From Deltaproteobacteria bacterium (GTDB taxonomy: Bacteria; Desulfobacterota; Desulfobacteria; C00003060), in assembly GCA_030667105.1 (NCBI GenBank), contig DAOUWN010000088.1, positions 1 through 7,672 on the forward strand: 7,672 nt of DNA, given 5' to 3'. Within the stretch, counting starts at the first letter, position 1, and each line of letters opens with the position of its first letter. The notes beneath the pieces were generated by a model, which did not search any database, had not been told where the DNA came from, and was given only the letters and a program-made list of their open reading frames with translations. This document shows, piece after piece, positions 1-5,887 of this stretch. A program made the position numbers and the translations under genes.

Positions 1-734
1 ATCATCTGATCGAGCCTGTTTCTTTATTCCAGAAGACTCTGCTTTCAGCGGCCCGCAGAGCAGCTAATGATAATGCCCTTTACACCTTCGGCATTGAGCC
101 GACCTTTCCGGCTACCGGGTACGGGTACCTGGAAAGGGGCAGGCGGATTCTTGATGATGACGGGATCGAACACTTCCAACTCCTGCGCTTCAAGGAAAAA
201 CCTGAACTGGAAACCGCCCGCGAGTATTTGAAGTCCGGCAGGTTCTACTGGAATTCCGGTATGTTTGTATGGACGGCGGATACGATTCTAAAAGAGCTGG
301 AGACGCACTTGCCAGACCATGCCAAGGCCCTGTCCCGTGCTGCCGCCTTTGATAAGACGCCCGAATGGAATGATGCCCTCAGGGCCTCATTCGAATCGAT
401 TCCTCGTGTTTCCATTGATTTTGGCGTCATGGAGAAGGCGCAAAAGGTGTGTTGTGTGGCATCCGGGTTTTCGTGGGACGATGTTGGAGGCTGGCTGGCG
501 CTGAAAAGCTATCTGCCCGAGCACGATGGAGGAAACCGCTGCAGAGGGAACCCCGTGACTCTGGATGCAACCAATAACGTGGTCTTCTGCGAAGATCCTG
601 AAGAAAACGTTATGCTCATCGGGGTCAAAGACCTGATAGTCGTGAGGGCCAGGGCTGGGCTACTGATTGTTCACAAGGATAGAACAGAAGATATCAAGAA
701 GTTGGTAGAGGCGATGGAGAAGAGCCCCGGCTAG
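1..734 (+). CDS. manC: Mannose-1-phosphate guanylyltransferase, short form, 5'-truncated by the window edge
   Basis: Makes GDP-mannose from GTP and mannose-1-phosphate in the cytoplasm, supplying mannose-derived sugars for LPS or exopolysaccharide. The reading frame is open from base 3 to the TAG at 732-734, giving 243 visible residues. About 100 N-terminal residues, including the GTP-binding GxGGxGxRL loop, lie outside the window. Visible family motifs, counted from base 3, are GIEPTFPATGYGY (29-41), FKEKP (62-66), FYWNSGMFVW (81-90), SIDFGVMEK (137-145) and WDDVGGW (158-164), in the usual order. The protein ends soon after the nucleotidyltransferase and short beta-helix part, so it lacks the C-terminal cupin isomerase domain of the bifunctional enzymes of about 470 residues. 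A TTG at 228 is internal and not a start. No sugar-nucleotide partner gene is visible downstream; the next gene is convergent. The function call is firm from the motifs. Confidence 0.93.
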   Translation, partial: HLIEPVSLFQKTLLSAARRAANDNALYTFGIEPTFPATGYGYLERGRRILDDDGIEHFQLLRFKEKPELETAREYLKSGRFYWNSGMFVWTADTILKELETHLPDHAKALSRAAAFDKTPEWNDALRASFESIPRVSIDFGVMEKAQKVCCVASGFSWDDVGGWLALKSYLPEHDGGNRCRGNPVTLDATNNVVFCEDPEENVMLIGVKDLIVVRARAGLLIVHKDRTEDIKKLVEAMEKSPG

Positions 735-785
735 TAAGGACACTGAAAAGTTGGAATGGGCGCCTTCGACGCTGTTAGAGGCGTT

Positions 786-838
786 AGGTTAGAGGTTGGA
801 GGCAAGAAAACCATTTTTCTTGCCTCCAACCTTAACCT
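786..838. terminator. Long hairpin between convergent genes, probable bidirectional transcription stop
   Basis: Bases 794-810 pair perfectly with 815-831 (17 bp, loop CCAT). After one bulged G at 792, the stem extends by seven more pairs (786-791 and 793 with 832-838), about 24 bp in all. The stem is A/T-rich near the loop and G/C-rich below. There is no U-tract after the stem on either strand, so it is not a textbook intrinsic terminator; its position between convergent genes supports a stop or RNA-end role. The right arm contains the stop codon and last two codons of the minus-strand gene. The GGTT-AGAGGTTGGAGG wording suggests a short intergenic repeat unit. Confidence 0.55.
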
Positions 839-1656
839 CCAACATTCTTGGGCTTTTCTTTATAGGCTTTGAGCACATGATCCTTCATCTTGACCTTATC
901 TGCTCCAAAAAGGGCGCTCTGGAGCCAATCAAAGCCGAACTTGAGCAAGGCGGCCTCATCGGTTTCAATTCTTTCCAGGACTTCCTTTTCAACATCAAAT
1001 TTGTCCAGGAAAGTGCTCTCAAATATGAGATGTTTGAGCTTGTCCATATTGGAACTCACCATGAAGAACATGCTTCGGCTTTGTTCGCTGAGTTCTACCT
1101 GAAACGCGAAGGATTTTTTTCTCAACATGAACTCCATCCAGCCTTCGTTGATCTCGTCGTATAGTTCTACGTCCTGGTCTTTGCGCCATTCGCTAACGGT
1201 CCACTCCTTATCCGCTTGATGGCCAAGACAATGGGATTCCCTGACCATGAAATAGAAATCCTCCCCCGTGGGCTGGATCTCCTGTTCCCTGAACGCAGCC
1301 GTGCCCAGAGGATAGTAGCGGCACGTTACAGGGCGGTCTTCATATATGGTGCACCCCTGTGGCGCGAGAAAGGGGCAGCTTTTTTTGTCGTCGTCGAGCA
1401 TTTTCAGTGTGACCACCGGAAGCTGAGTTCTCGATAGCATCTCCGGCTTTGTGTATATCGCCAGGAACTGATCACAGGTGAGTCCAAGTCTGTTTTTCAT
1501 CCGCACAATGTCGTACGGTGTCAGGATCAAATTGAGGTTACTGCAACAATGGGTATAACATTCCTTACCCTTGTGGCAGGAGAAATTGAATTTTGTGTCT
1601 GGTTTGTATTTCCGTGGCTCAATCCCGTCTTGATATGTCTCACCAGGGTTTTTCAT
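832..1656 (-). CDS. YkgJ/CxxCxxCC-family cysteine-cluster protein (paralog A)
   Basis: A 274-residue protein of the YkgJ-type zinc/iron-binding family (PF03692-like), whose best-known relative is the flagellin N-methylase FliB; the activity here is unknown. Eight cysteines form the signature: C27, C33, C37-C38, then C94 (CPFL), C102 (GCTIY), C112 (DRPVTCRYYPL) and C143 (CLGH). These probably hold a metal or Fe-S cluster. The remaining 130 or so residues are a helical, charged C-terminal region ending near KFGFDWL. No signal peptide or membrane segment is seen, so it should be cytoplasmic. The ATG at 1656 has an AAAGGA site 6-8 bases upstream. A good promoter lies at 1727-1754. A clear paralog is encoded at 4328-5110 on the other strand with the first seven cysteines at identical positions. 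The family call is firm; the role is unknown. Confidence 0.88.
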   Translation of the reverse strand: MKNPGETYQDGIEPRKYKPDTKFNFSCHKGKECYTHCCSNLNLILTPYDIVRMKNRLGLTCDQFLAIYTKPEMLSRTQLPVVTLKMLDDDKKSCPFLAPQGCTIYEDRPVTCRYYPLGTAAFREQEIQPTGEDFYFMVRESHCLGHQADKEWTVSEWRKDQDVELYDEINEGWMEFMLRKKSFAFQVELSEQSRSMFFMVSSNMDKLKHLIFESTFLDKFDVEKEVLERIETDEAALLKFGFDWLQSALFGADKVKMKDHVLKAYKEKPKNVGG

Positions 1657-1726
1657 ATAGCATCCTTTCTTGCCTGCAAAAGGCTGGGCACCTAATAGTC
1701 CTCAGATCCAGATCATCTGCCGACAA

Positions 1727-1754
1727 CTAATACCATGTGAGACCGTGTTGTCAA
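1727..1754 (-). promoter_or_regulatory. Sigma70-type promoter for paralog A
   Basis: On the minus strand a perfect TTGACA (bases 1754-1749) is followed after 16 bases by TATTAG (1732-1727), preceded by TGG, an extended -10. Transcription would start near base 1720 and give a leader of about 64 nt before the ATG at 1656. The -35 box overlaps the left arm of the inverted repeat at 1753-1792. Confidence 0.5.
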
Positions 1755-1792
1755 TGGTTACTCCTTTTGGCTTGAGGCAAGACGTAACCATT
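1753..1792. promoter_or_regulatory. Nine-base inverted repeat in the divergent control region, candidate operator
   Basis: AATGGTTAC at 1753-1761 is the exact reverse complement of GTAACCATT at 1784-1792, with 22 bases between (centre-to-centre about 31 bp, three helical turns). The left arm overlaps the -35 box of the paralog A promoter, and the right arm is about 27 bases upstream of the candidate -35 box of the opposite gene. This is where a dimeric or looping regulator could control both genes. A small CTTG/CAAG hairpin lies inside. The regulator is unknown. Confidence 0.35.
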
Positions 1793-1819
1793 TCTGAGAT
1801 CCTATGTCTTGGAAACAGG

Positions 1820-1847
1820 TTGACTTTTGAAAACACAGTACTATCTT
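1820..1847 (+). promoter_or_regulatory. Possible promoter for the zinc-ribbon gene
   Basis: TTGACT (1820-1825) and TATCTT (1842-1847) are separated by 16 bases; 5/6 and 4/6 matches to the sigma70 consensus. The leader would be about 75 nt. An alternative -10, TATAAA at 1892-1897, has only a poor -35 (TTTCAA). Low certainty between the two. Confidence 0.3.
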
Positions 1848-1894
1848 GAATAAGAAATTTATGGGTTTTTTCAAGCGACAAAGCCGGGTTGTAT

Positions 1895-1915
1895 AAAATC
1901 GCGAAGCGATTTTTT
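1895..1915 (+). promoter_or_regulatory. Terminator-like hairpin directly before a ribosome binding site
   Basis: AAAATCGC (1895-1902) pairs with GCGATTTT (1906-1913) over a GAA loop: eight perfect pairs running into a T-run (1910-1915). It ends two bases before the strong Shine-Dalgarno sequence TAGGAGGT (1918-1925). It could act as an attenuator, a 5' stabiliser or a hairpin that tunes ribosome access to the zinc-ribbon gene. Confidence 0.4.
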
Positions 1916-1930
1916 GATAGGAGGTTAAAC

Positions 1931-2611
1931 ATGGCAATTCTTACACGAGAAGACGTGTACAACAAGATGGTCAGTGAAAAAAGACCGGTGTGTCCGCATT
2001 GCGGTCAAGAGATGGTCATATGGGAATGCCCGCCAATAAACTTTTCAGATGGCTTGGGTTGGGGCACGCCCTATCTTTACGTGTGTTTCAATGATAATTG
2101 CCCCCCCTTTGTTGAAGGCTGGAAGAATATCATGGACAACTATGCAACGGCGGCTTCCTACCGATGTATATGCGACCCCATGTCAGGGAGCATGGACTCC
2201 ATGGTCGTTTACAGCCGCGAAGGAGCGTCAGGATCTATTATTGATGAAGAGGTCAGGGCCATGGAAGAGGCACTGAAAGCCGCGAAGAAAAAGGGGCTGG
2301 AGGATCTTGACGCCTTCTTTGAAGGCGGGGACGCTGCTGCCATACTCAAGGTACTCTTGTCTGATGATACGCTGCCATCAGTCGGTTTGAAGGCGGCCGA
2401 AATGATAGGACAAATTGGGGAACTCAATGTCATTGAGCCCATCAGGAATCATGTCTTTGACAATGATCTGGTCAGGGAAAACGTTGATGCCTGCATTGAG
2501 ATGATTCACAAACGAAACTACACCAAGGAATGCCCCTTCTGTGCCGAGATAATCAAGGCAAGGGCCATTGTATGCAAACATTGCGGGAAGGATGTGACCG
2601 AGTCAAAATAA
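1931..2611 (+). CDS. Zinc-ribbon protein with central HEAT-like region, function unknown
   Basis: A 226-residue soluble protein. The N-terminal part carries CPHC (C21, C24), C33 and then YVCFNDNC (C52, C57), reminiscent of Ogr/Delta-type zinc fingers, with two more cysteines at C79 and C81. Residues 105-131 are a charged helical linker. Residues 134-195 read like one or two HEAT-type helix pairs (AAEMIGQIGELNVIEPIRNH). The C-terminus is a typical CPFCAEIIKA...CKHCG zinc ribbon (C201, C204, C215, C218). I chose the ATG at 1931 because TAGGAGGT sits five bases upstream; an in-frame TTG at 1889 lacks this and would run through a hairpin. It is divergent from paralog A and ends 10 bp from the convergent HsdR-N-like gene. 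Zinc binding and a protein- or nucleic-acid-binding role are inferred from the motifs; I do not recognise a named function. Confidence 0.85.
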   Translation: MAILTREDVYNKMVSEKRPVCPHCGQEMVIWECPPINFSDGLGWGTPYLYVCFNDNCPPFVEGWKNIMDNYATAASYRCICDPMSGSMDSMVVYSREGASGSIIDEEVRAMEEALKAAKKKGLEDLDAFFEGGDAAAILKVLLSDDTLPSVGLKAAEMIGQIGELNVIEPIRNHVFDNDLVRENVDACIEMIHKRNYTKECPFCAEIIKARAIVCKHCGKDVTESK

Positions 2612-2621
2612 CCTGATTCCT

Positions 2622-3170
2622 TTATTCGTGCTTCAGCTTCCTTTGGACATTGATGTTCATTTCATCGTAAGATCGAAAGATGATCTTTTCTCGCCCCAGC
2701 CTTTCTTTCGGAAAGGGTTGAAATGCCATGTGCCCCATTCGTTGAATTGCTTCGTCTTTGGAGGGAATAGCTTCCATGCCTTGCTCAAGGACGTCGCCGG
2801 TGACAGTATCGAGCAATTCGGCATCCCTTCCGTCTGTTACCACGGAAAGAGGGATCTGGTGGGCATCGAGCAACCTCGCTGCCGCCAGGGTCTCTCTTTG
2901 CCTCGACCCCAGCGATCCCGGCACGCATTTCAGGATCATGAATCTTTTTCCCTCAAGGCGGACAGCGAGGTCCACATTGGAATGGATCTCTTCGTCGCCG
3001 ATGGTGAACCGGAGGTCGGCGTCTACTTCAATGTCGTCTTTGCTGTAACCCTTTGTCTCTACCAGGAAACGCTCCACCTGCTGCCGTACTTCTTCTGCCC
3101 CGATATTCGGGACCTCCTTTCCTGTGACAAAATCAATAAGCGTGTCGTAAGATTTGGGCTTTTCTAGCAT
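2622..3170 (-). CDS. HsdR-N-like (restriction-endonuclease-fold) protein with degenerate active site
   Basis: A 182-residue stand-alone protein resembling the N-terminal domain found in type I restriction HsdR subunits (HSDR_N-type). An N-terminal helix (EEVRQQVERFLVETKGY, 26-42) leads to a beta region with VDLAV (66-70), where the family's catalytic Asp sits. The strand that normally reads (I)ExK instead reads MILKC (78-82), so the Glu of the D-ExK triad is missing. Residues 94-130 (TLAAARLLDAHQIPLSVVTDG onward) form the rest of the alpha/beta fold. There is no helicase or methylase partner here, so classical restriction is unlikely. I recall similar MILKC proteins from Desulfobacterota, from memory only. 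Start: the ATG at 3170 has GGAG six bases upstream; a TTG at 3176 would abut that site. It lies downstream of the radical SAM gene, separated by a foldback repeat. Confidence 0.72.
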   Translation of the reverse strand: MLEKPKSYDTLIDFVTGKEVPNIGAEEVRQQVERFLVETKGYSKDDIEVDADLRFTIGDEEIHSNVDLAVRLEGKRFMILKCVPGSLGSRQRETLAAARLLDAHQIPLSVVTDGRDAELLDTVTGDVLEQGMEAIPSKDEAIQRMGHMAFQPFPKERLGREKIIFRSYDEMNINVQRKLKHE

Positions 3171-3186
3171 TGTCAACTCCTTCTTG

Positions 3187-3251
3187 GTTGAGTAGTCGAG
3201 TAGTCGAATGGTTGAGTAGTACTGAACCGTTTGACGACTTAACCACTCAAC
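3187..3251. repeat. Imperfect 65-bp foldback repeat between two minus-strand genes
   Basis: Bases 3187-3218 pair with 3220-3251: 25 of 32 positions are Watson-Crick matches and three of the seven mismatches would be G-U pairs in RNA. The left arm contains tandem GAGTAGTC-like units and a second GGTTGAGTAGT copy. The right arm includes the stop codon (3247-3249) of the radical SAM gene. It looks like an intergenic palindromic element that acts as a terminator, an mRNA stabiliser or a processing site between the radical SAM and HsdR-N-like genes. Confidence 0.6.
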
Positions 3252-4260
3252 GACTTGTGGGAGCTACTGGTTTGATCTCTTCTTTCAACAGACAGCATGC
3301 AATCTTATACCTAGGCTTCCCCTGTTTGTCGTAGTTCAGGTTGCCGGGCTGAATGAGCCTGTTCATGACACAACCTTCCGGAATCGATAGCTGAAACAGA
3401 TCCCTTTCATTAATAGGGGGTCTTGAAATGAGCTTGTTTTTTTCAAAGACGTAGGAATGGAGGGGGAAATCCTCGCACAGGGGACACTGATACACCCTGC
3501 CGTTGGGAAATATGAAGAAGTTTTCGGCTACCAGCGCCGCGCACTCAAAGCGTTCTGACTTTTCCAAAAATACCTTGGGATAACTGACATGGATGCCGAG
3601 ACGGGCTGCTCTGGCAGCCACCCTGGGTACCACATTACCCCACTGCTTTCGTGTCAGTTGAAACCCCCGTTCTTTATCCTGTGCCGATCGCCCCCTGATT
3701 CCAACGACTTGAATGAAAAACCTTCTGACACCTAGGCCTTCTAGCAAACACGGCATGTTTTTCAAGTCGCGGATGTTCAGTTGGCTCACCGTGTAGATCA
3801 GGCTGACCTTGAACCCCTTTGAAAGGGCCTTTTCTATGCCGGCAACACACTTGCCGTAACTCCTTTTGCCGCGAATAAGGTCGTTGACCTCCTCGCACGA
3901 ACCGTCCAGGCCTACGCTGAAATAGTCGAGTTCTTCCGGGGTGACCTTGTCCATGATTCGGTTAAAGAAGAATCCGTTGGTGTCAACGGTGATTGAGGCA
4001 TATCCCATCTTTCTTGCCGCCTTGATACAAAAATCAAGGCCCGGGTGCAGGGTCGGTTCGCCGCCTATAAAAATAAGGTTGGAGGCCTTTTCCTCATGGA
4101 CCAAGGCCTTTAACCACTTTTCTATGGTTTCGACAGGCAGTGTTTGTCTGCCGTGCTGCTCGGGGTCAATGTAGCAGTGCCTGCACCTGAGGTTACAGCG
4201 GGTTAGAATATGGAAGAATATGTTTCTTGCGTTTTTCTGAAAGGAGACGGTCTTTTCCAC
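3247..4260 (-). CDS. Radical SAM enzyme with SPASM-like C-terminal cysteines
   Basis: A 337-residue enzyme that should cleave S-adenosylmethionine with a [4Fe-4S] cluster to start radical chemistry. The cluster motif is TRCNLRCRHC (C22, C26, C29), followed by the SAM-binding GGEPT (66-70) and a TIM-barrel core with TVDTNG and SVGLDG strands. The C-terminal third has C240, C259-x2-C262 (YQCPLCED), C297 and C322-C323. This is reminiscent of SPASM/twitch auxiliary-cluster domains of peptide- and protein-modifying enzymes (PqqE, anSME), although the spacing is not classical. Start: the GTG at 4260 has GGGAG five bases upstream; a TTG at 4272 is possible but less well placed. It is divergent from paralog B and is followed by the HsdR-N-like gene. 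The substrate is unknown, and no small precursor-peptide gene is seen beside it. The family call is firm. Confidence 0.88.
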   Translation of the reverse strand: MEKTVSFQKNARNIFFHILTRCNLRCRHCYIDPEQHGRQTLPVETIEKWLKALVHEEKASNLIFIGGEPTLHPGLDFCIKAARKMGYASITVDTNGFFFNRIMDKVTPEELDYFSVGLDGSCEEVNDLIRGKRSYGKCVAGIEKALSKGFKVSLIYTVSQLNIRDLKNMPCLLEGLGVRRFFIQVVGIRGRSAQDKERGFQLTRKQWGNVVPRVAARAARLGIHVSYPKVFLEKSERFECAALVAENFFIFPNGRVYQCPLCEDFPLHSYVFEKNKLISRPPINERDLFQLSIPEGCVMNRLIQPGNLNYDKQGKPRYKIACCLLKEEIKPVAPTSR

Positions 4261-4300
4261 GGAAACTCCCAAAGCCCTTGTGTGCCGGATTCTTGTGGGT

Positions 4301-4321
4301 TATTATCACCAAGGGATAATA
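4301..4321. promoter_or_regulatory. Palindrome between divergent radical SAM and YkgJ-B genes
   Basis: TATTATC (4301-4307) and GATAATA (4315-4321) are exact reverse complements separated by seven bases. They lie in the 67-bp gap between the GTG at 4260 (-) and the ATG at 4328 (+). The arms contain -10-like sequences for both directions (TATTAT, GATAAT). The palindrome could be a shared operator or simply back-to-back -10 elements. The right arm ends seven bases from the paralog B start, so it could also sequester the AAGGGA ribosome site at 4311-4316. Confidence 0.35.
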
Positions 4322-4327
4322 CAAGCA

Positions 4328-5110
4328 ATGAAATACATAGACAGTACACAGAAGGATGACTTGCTTGCAAAAAGGCTTCGTGATGGAGAAACATTCTCAT
4401 TTCGCTGCCATGAAGGCCTGGCATGTTTTACACAGTGCTGCCGGAACTTAAACTTGTTCCTGTACCCTTATGATGTGTTGCGCCTCAAAAACCGACTCGA
4501 TATGTCTTCCGAGCAGTTTCTGGATACACACGTAGACATGGTGCTGCGGGAATCGAATCACTTTCCGGACGTATTGCTCCGCATGGCTGAAAACGATCAG
4601 AAGACATGCCCTTTTTTGGCGGAAGCCGGGTGCATGGTTTATCCGGACCGGCCTGACACATGTCGCACTTTTCCTCTTGAACAGGGCATCGTGTTTCAAG
4701 GGCCAAAAGGGAAGGCCAGTGATGTGTACTTTTTCAAACCACCGGATTTTTGTCTTGGACAGTATGAACAACAAGAATGGACAACGCAAAGCTGGGCAGA
4801 AGACCAGGGGGCGGGCATTTATCATAAAATGACAGCCAGATGGGCAGGAGTGAAAGGGCTGTTTCAGTCTGATCCCTGGGGGGCGGAAGGCCCCTATGGC
4901 CCAAAAGCAAAGATGGCCTTCATGGCTACTTACAACCTTGATAGATTTCGCGATTTCCTTTTTGGCAGTACCTTTTTGAAAAAGTACAAGGTGAAGTCCG
5001 AAGTCACAAAAAAGATTAGAACAGACGATGTGGAATTGATGAAATTCGGTTTTGGTTGGGTAGAATTTTTTGTATGGGGGATCAAGACGCCATATCTAAG
5101 GCCCAGGTGA
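4328..5110 (+). CDS. YkgJ/CxxCxxCC-family cysteine-cluster protein (paralog B)
   Basis: A 260-residue second copy of the family at 832-1656, with the same probable metal or Fe-S-binding core. C27, C33, C37-C38, C94, C102 and C112 are at exactly the residue numbers of paralog A, and the last (CLGQ) is C142 against C143. I count 51 identical residues in the first 117 (about 44%), and similarity continues into the C-terminus (STFLKKYKV, MKFGFGWV). The start is fixed by this alignment: the ATG at 4328 gives an M-K beginning in register with paralog A. An in-frame GTG at 4280 would add 16 unmatched residues and reach almost to the radical SAM gene. The AAGGGA site is rather distant (about 11 bases). 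It is divergent from the radical SAM gene, suggesting shared control. Role unknown; cytoplasmic. Confidence 0.86.
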   Translation: MKYIDSTQKDDLLAKRLRDGETFSFRCHEGLACFTQCCRNLNLFLYPYDVLRLKNRLDMSSEQFLDTHVDMVLRESNHFPDVLLRMAENDQKTCPFLAEAGCMVYPDRPDTCRTFPLEQGIVFQGPKGKASDVYFFKPPDFCLGQYEQQEWTTQSWAEDQGAGIYHKMTARWAGVKGLFQSDPWGAEGPYGPKAKMAFMATYNLDRFRDFLFGSTFLKKYKVKSEVTKKIRTDDVELMKFGFGWVEFFVWGIKTPYLRPR

Positions 5111-5127
5111 GAGTGCGTTGGAGGATC

Positions 5128-5140
5128 GGCCCCTTGGGCC
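5128..5140. terminator. Small GC hairpin between convergent genes
   Basis: GGCCC (5128-5132) pairs with GGGCC (5136-5140) over a CTT loop in the 73-bp gap between paralog B and the deaminase gene. There is no T-run on either strand, so a terminator role is only suggested by position. Confidence 0.25.
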
Positions 5141-5183
5141 TTGAGGTTAGCAGCAGACAGGCGGGAGATTCAGAGATGCAAAG

Positions 5184-5684
5184 CTATTGGTTCAGGGCGT
5201 GTTCAGCAAGGAGAGTCCCTCTGAGGTAATTATTGTTAGGATCGGAGAAGAAGTCTTTGAACAGCCCGAGACTTTCGTGCCTCAGAACACCTTGTACAAT
5301 GGCAACCTTCATCTCCCTGTAAAAAGGGTTAAGTCTCGTCAGGTCCACCTTGGTGCCCCCTCCCAGGACATCTTCATAGGCATACACAATAGTTCTTATG
5401 CCGTTTACGATAAGGGCCGAATAACACATAAGGCAAGGTTCCAAAGTCGAAAACACAGCGACCTTTGATCTGTCGACTTTTTGTTCCAGGTCAATCAATC
5501 TGCGCAGGGCCAACATTTCAGCATGGTCCAGTTCGTTATGTTTGTCCGGGGCGCTGTGACGCCGTGTGCCTGTGACCAGGACCCTATCGTCACATACCAT
5601 CACACACCCCACGGGGAATTCCCCAATGTTGAGCGCCTGCCGTGCCTCTTCAATAGCTTTTCCCATGAAAAATTCGTAGTCCAT
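5184..5684 (-). CDS. TadA-like nucleoside/tRNA deaminase
   Basis: A 166-residue zinc-dependent deaminase of the cytidine/deoxycytidylate superfamily (COG0590-like). The zinc site is complete: H54 in DHAEM with the catalytic proton-shuttle E56, and C84-x2-C87 in LEPCLMC. EFPVGCVMV (22-30) and VYAYEDVLGGG (near 120-130) match the TadA fold. The loop before the active-site His reads NELDHAE instead of the DPTAHAE of TadA, and the conserved substrate-binding Asn before it is not evident. It may therefore act on a free nucleoside or base rather than on tRNA A34. The ATG at 5684 has GGGAGG-type sequence 9-13 bases upstream. It is divergent from the dGTPase gene, which fits a nucleotide-metabolism context. 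Superfamily certain, substrate not. Confidence 0.85.
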   Translation of the reverse strand: MDYEFFMGKAIEEARQALNIGEFPVGCVMVCDDRVLVTGTRRHSAPDKHNELDHAEMLALRRLIDLEQKVDRSKVAVFSTLEPCLMCYSALIVNGIRTIVYAYEDVLGGGTKVDLTRLNPFYREMKVAIVQGVLRHESLGLFKDFFSDPNNNYLRGTLLAEHALNQ

Positions 5685-5887
5685 TTTGACTGACTCCCTC
5701 CCCTTGGTTCAAATAGCTGTTCAATAGAACAAATCAAATAGTGTGGGACGCTCCTGATCTAGTAACTCATAACTACGCATAAAGCAAAGTGACGAGAGCC
5801 TCATTATGTCTTTACAGAACCTTGTTCATGTGCAATAGGAAGAGTGTTCCTTTCCACTTCCAATATATTTGAGAGGAGTCTCAATCA
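5685..5887. other. Divergent intergenic region, no firm promoter
   Basis: 203 bp separate the deaminase start (-) and dGTPase start (+). TATATT at 5864-5869 is a reasonable -10 for the dGTPase but has no good -35, and its start point would be close to the AGGAG site. CATAAT on the minus strand (5801-5806) is a possible deaminase -10, also without a -35. A small GTTC/GAAC hairpin lies near 5719-5730. I see no gene here. Confidence 0.4.

Noticed and set aside
228..734. TTG at 228 as the start of a short independent protein
   Set aside because: The frame is open leftwards to the window edge and the upstream codons encode conserved GDP-mannose pyrophosphorylase motifs, so it is internal.
1702..1965. 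87-codon minus-strand ORF in the divergent control region
   Set aside because: It overlaps the start of the zinc-ribbon gene, runs through the promoter elements and has no ribosome site or motif.
2628..3167. 179-codon plus-strand ORF
   Set aside because: It lies entirely opposite the HsdR-N-like gene, which has a good ribosome site and family motifs; the plus-strand protein shows no recognisable motif.
2622..4260. Type I restriction-modification locus
   Set aside because: Only an HsdR-N-like domain without ExK is present; there is no helicase part, HsdM or HsdS.
4301..4321. Fur box
   Set aside because: The hexamers run ATTATC then GATAAT, the reverse of the Fur order GATAAT-ATTATC, and the seven-base gap does not fit the Fur consensus.
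4280..4327. GTG at 4280 as the start of YkgJ paralog B
   Set aside because: It adds 16 residues with no counterpart in paralog A, lies beside the radical SAM gene start and would remove the room for a promoter; the ATG at 4328 aligns in register.
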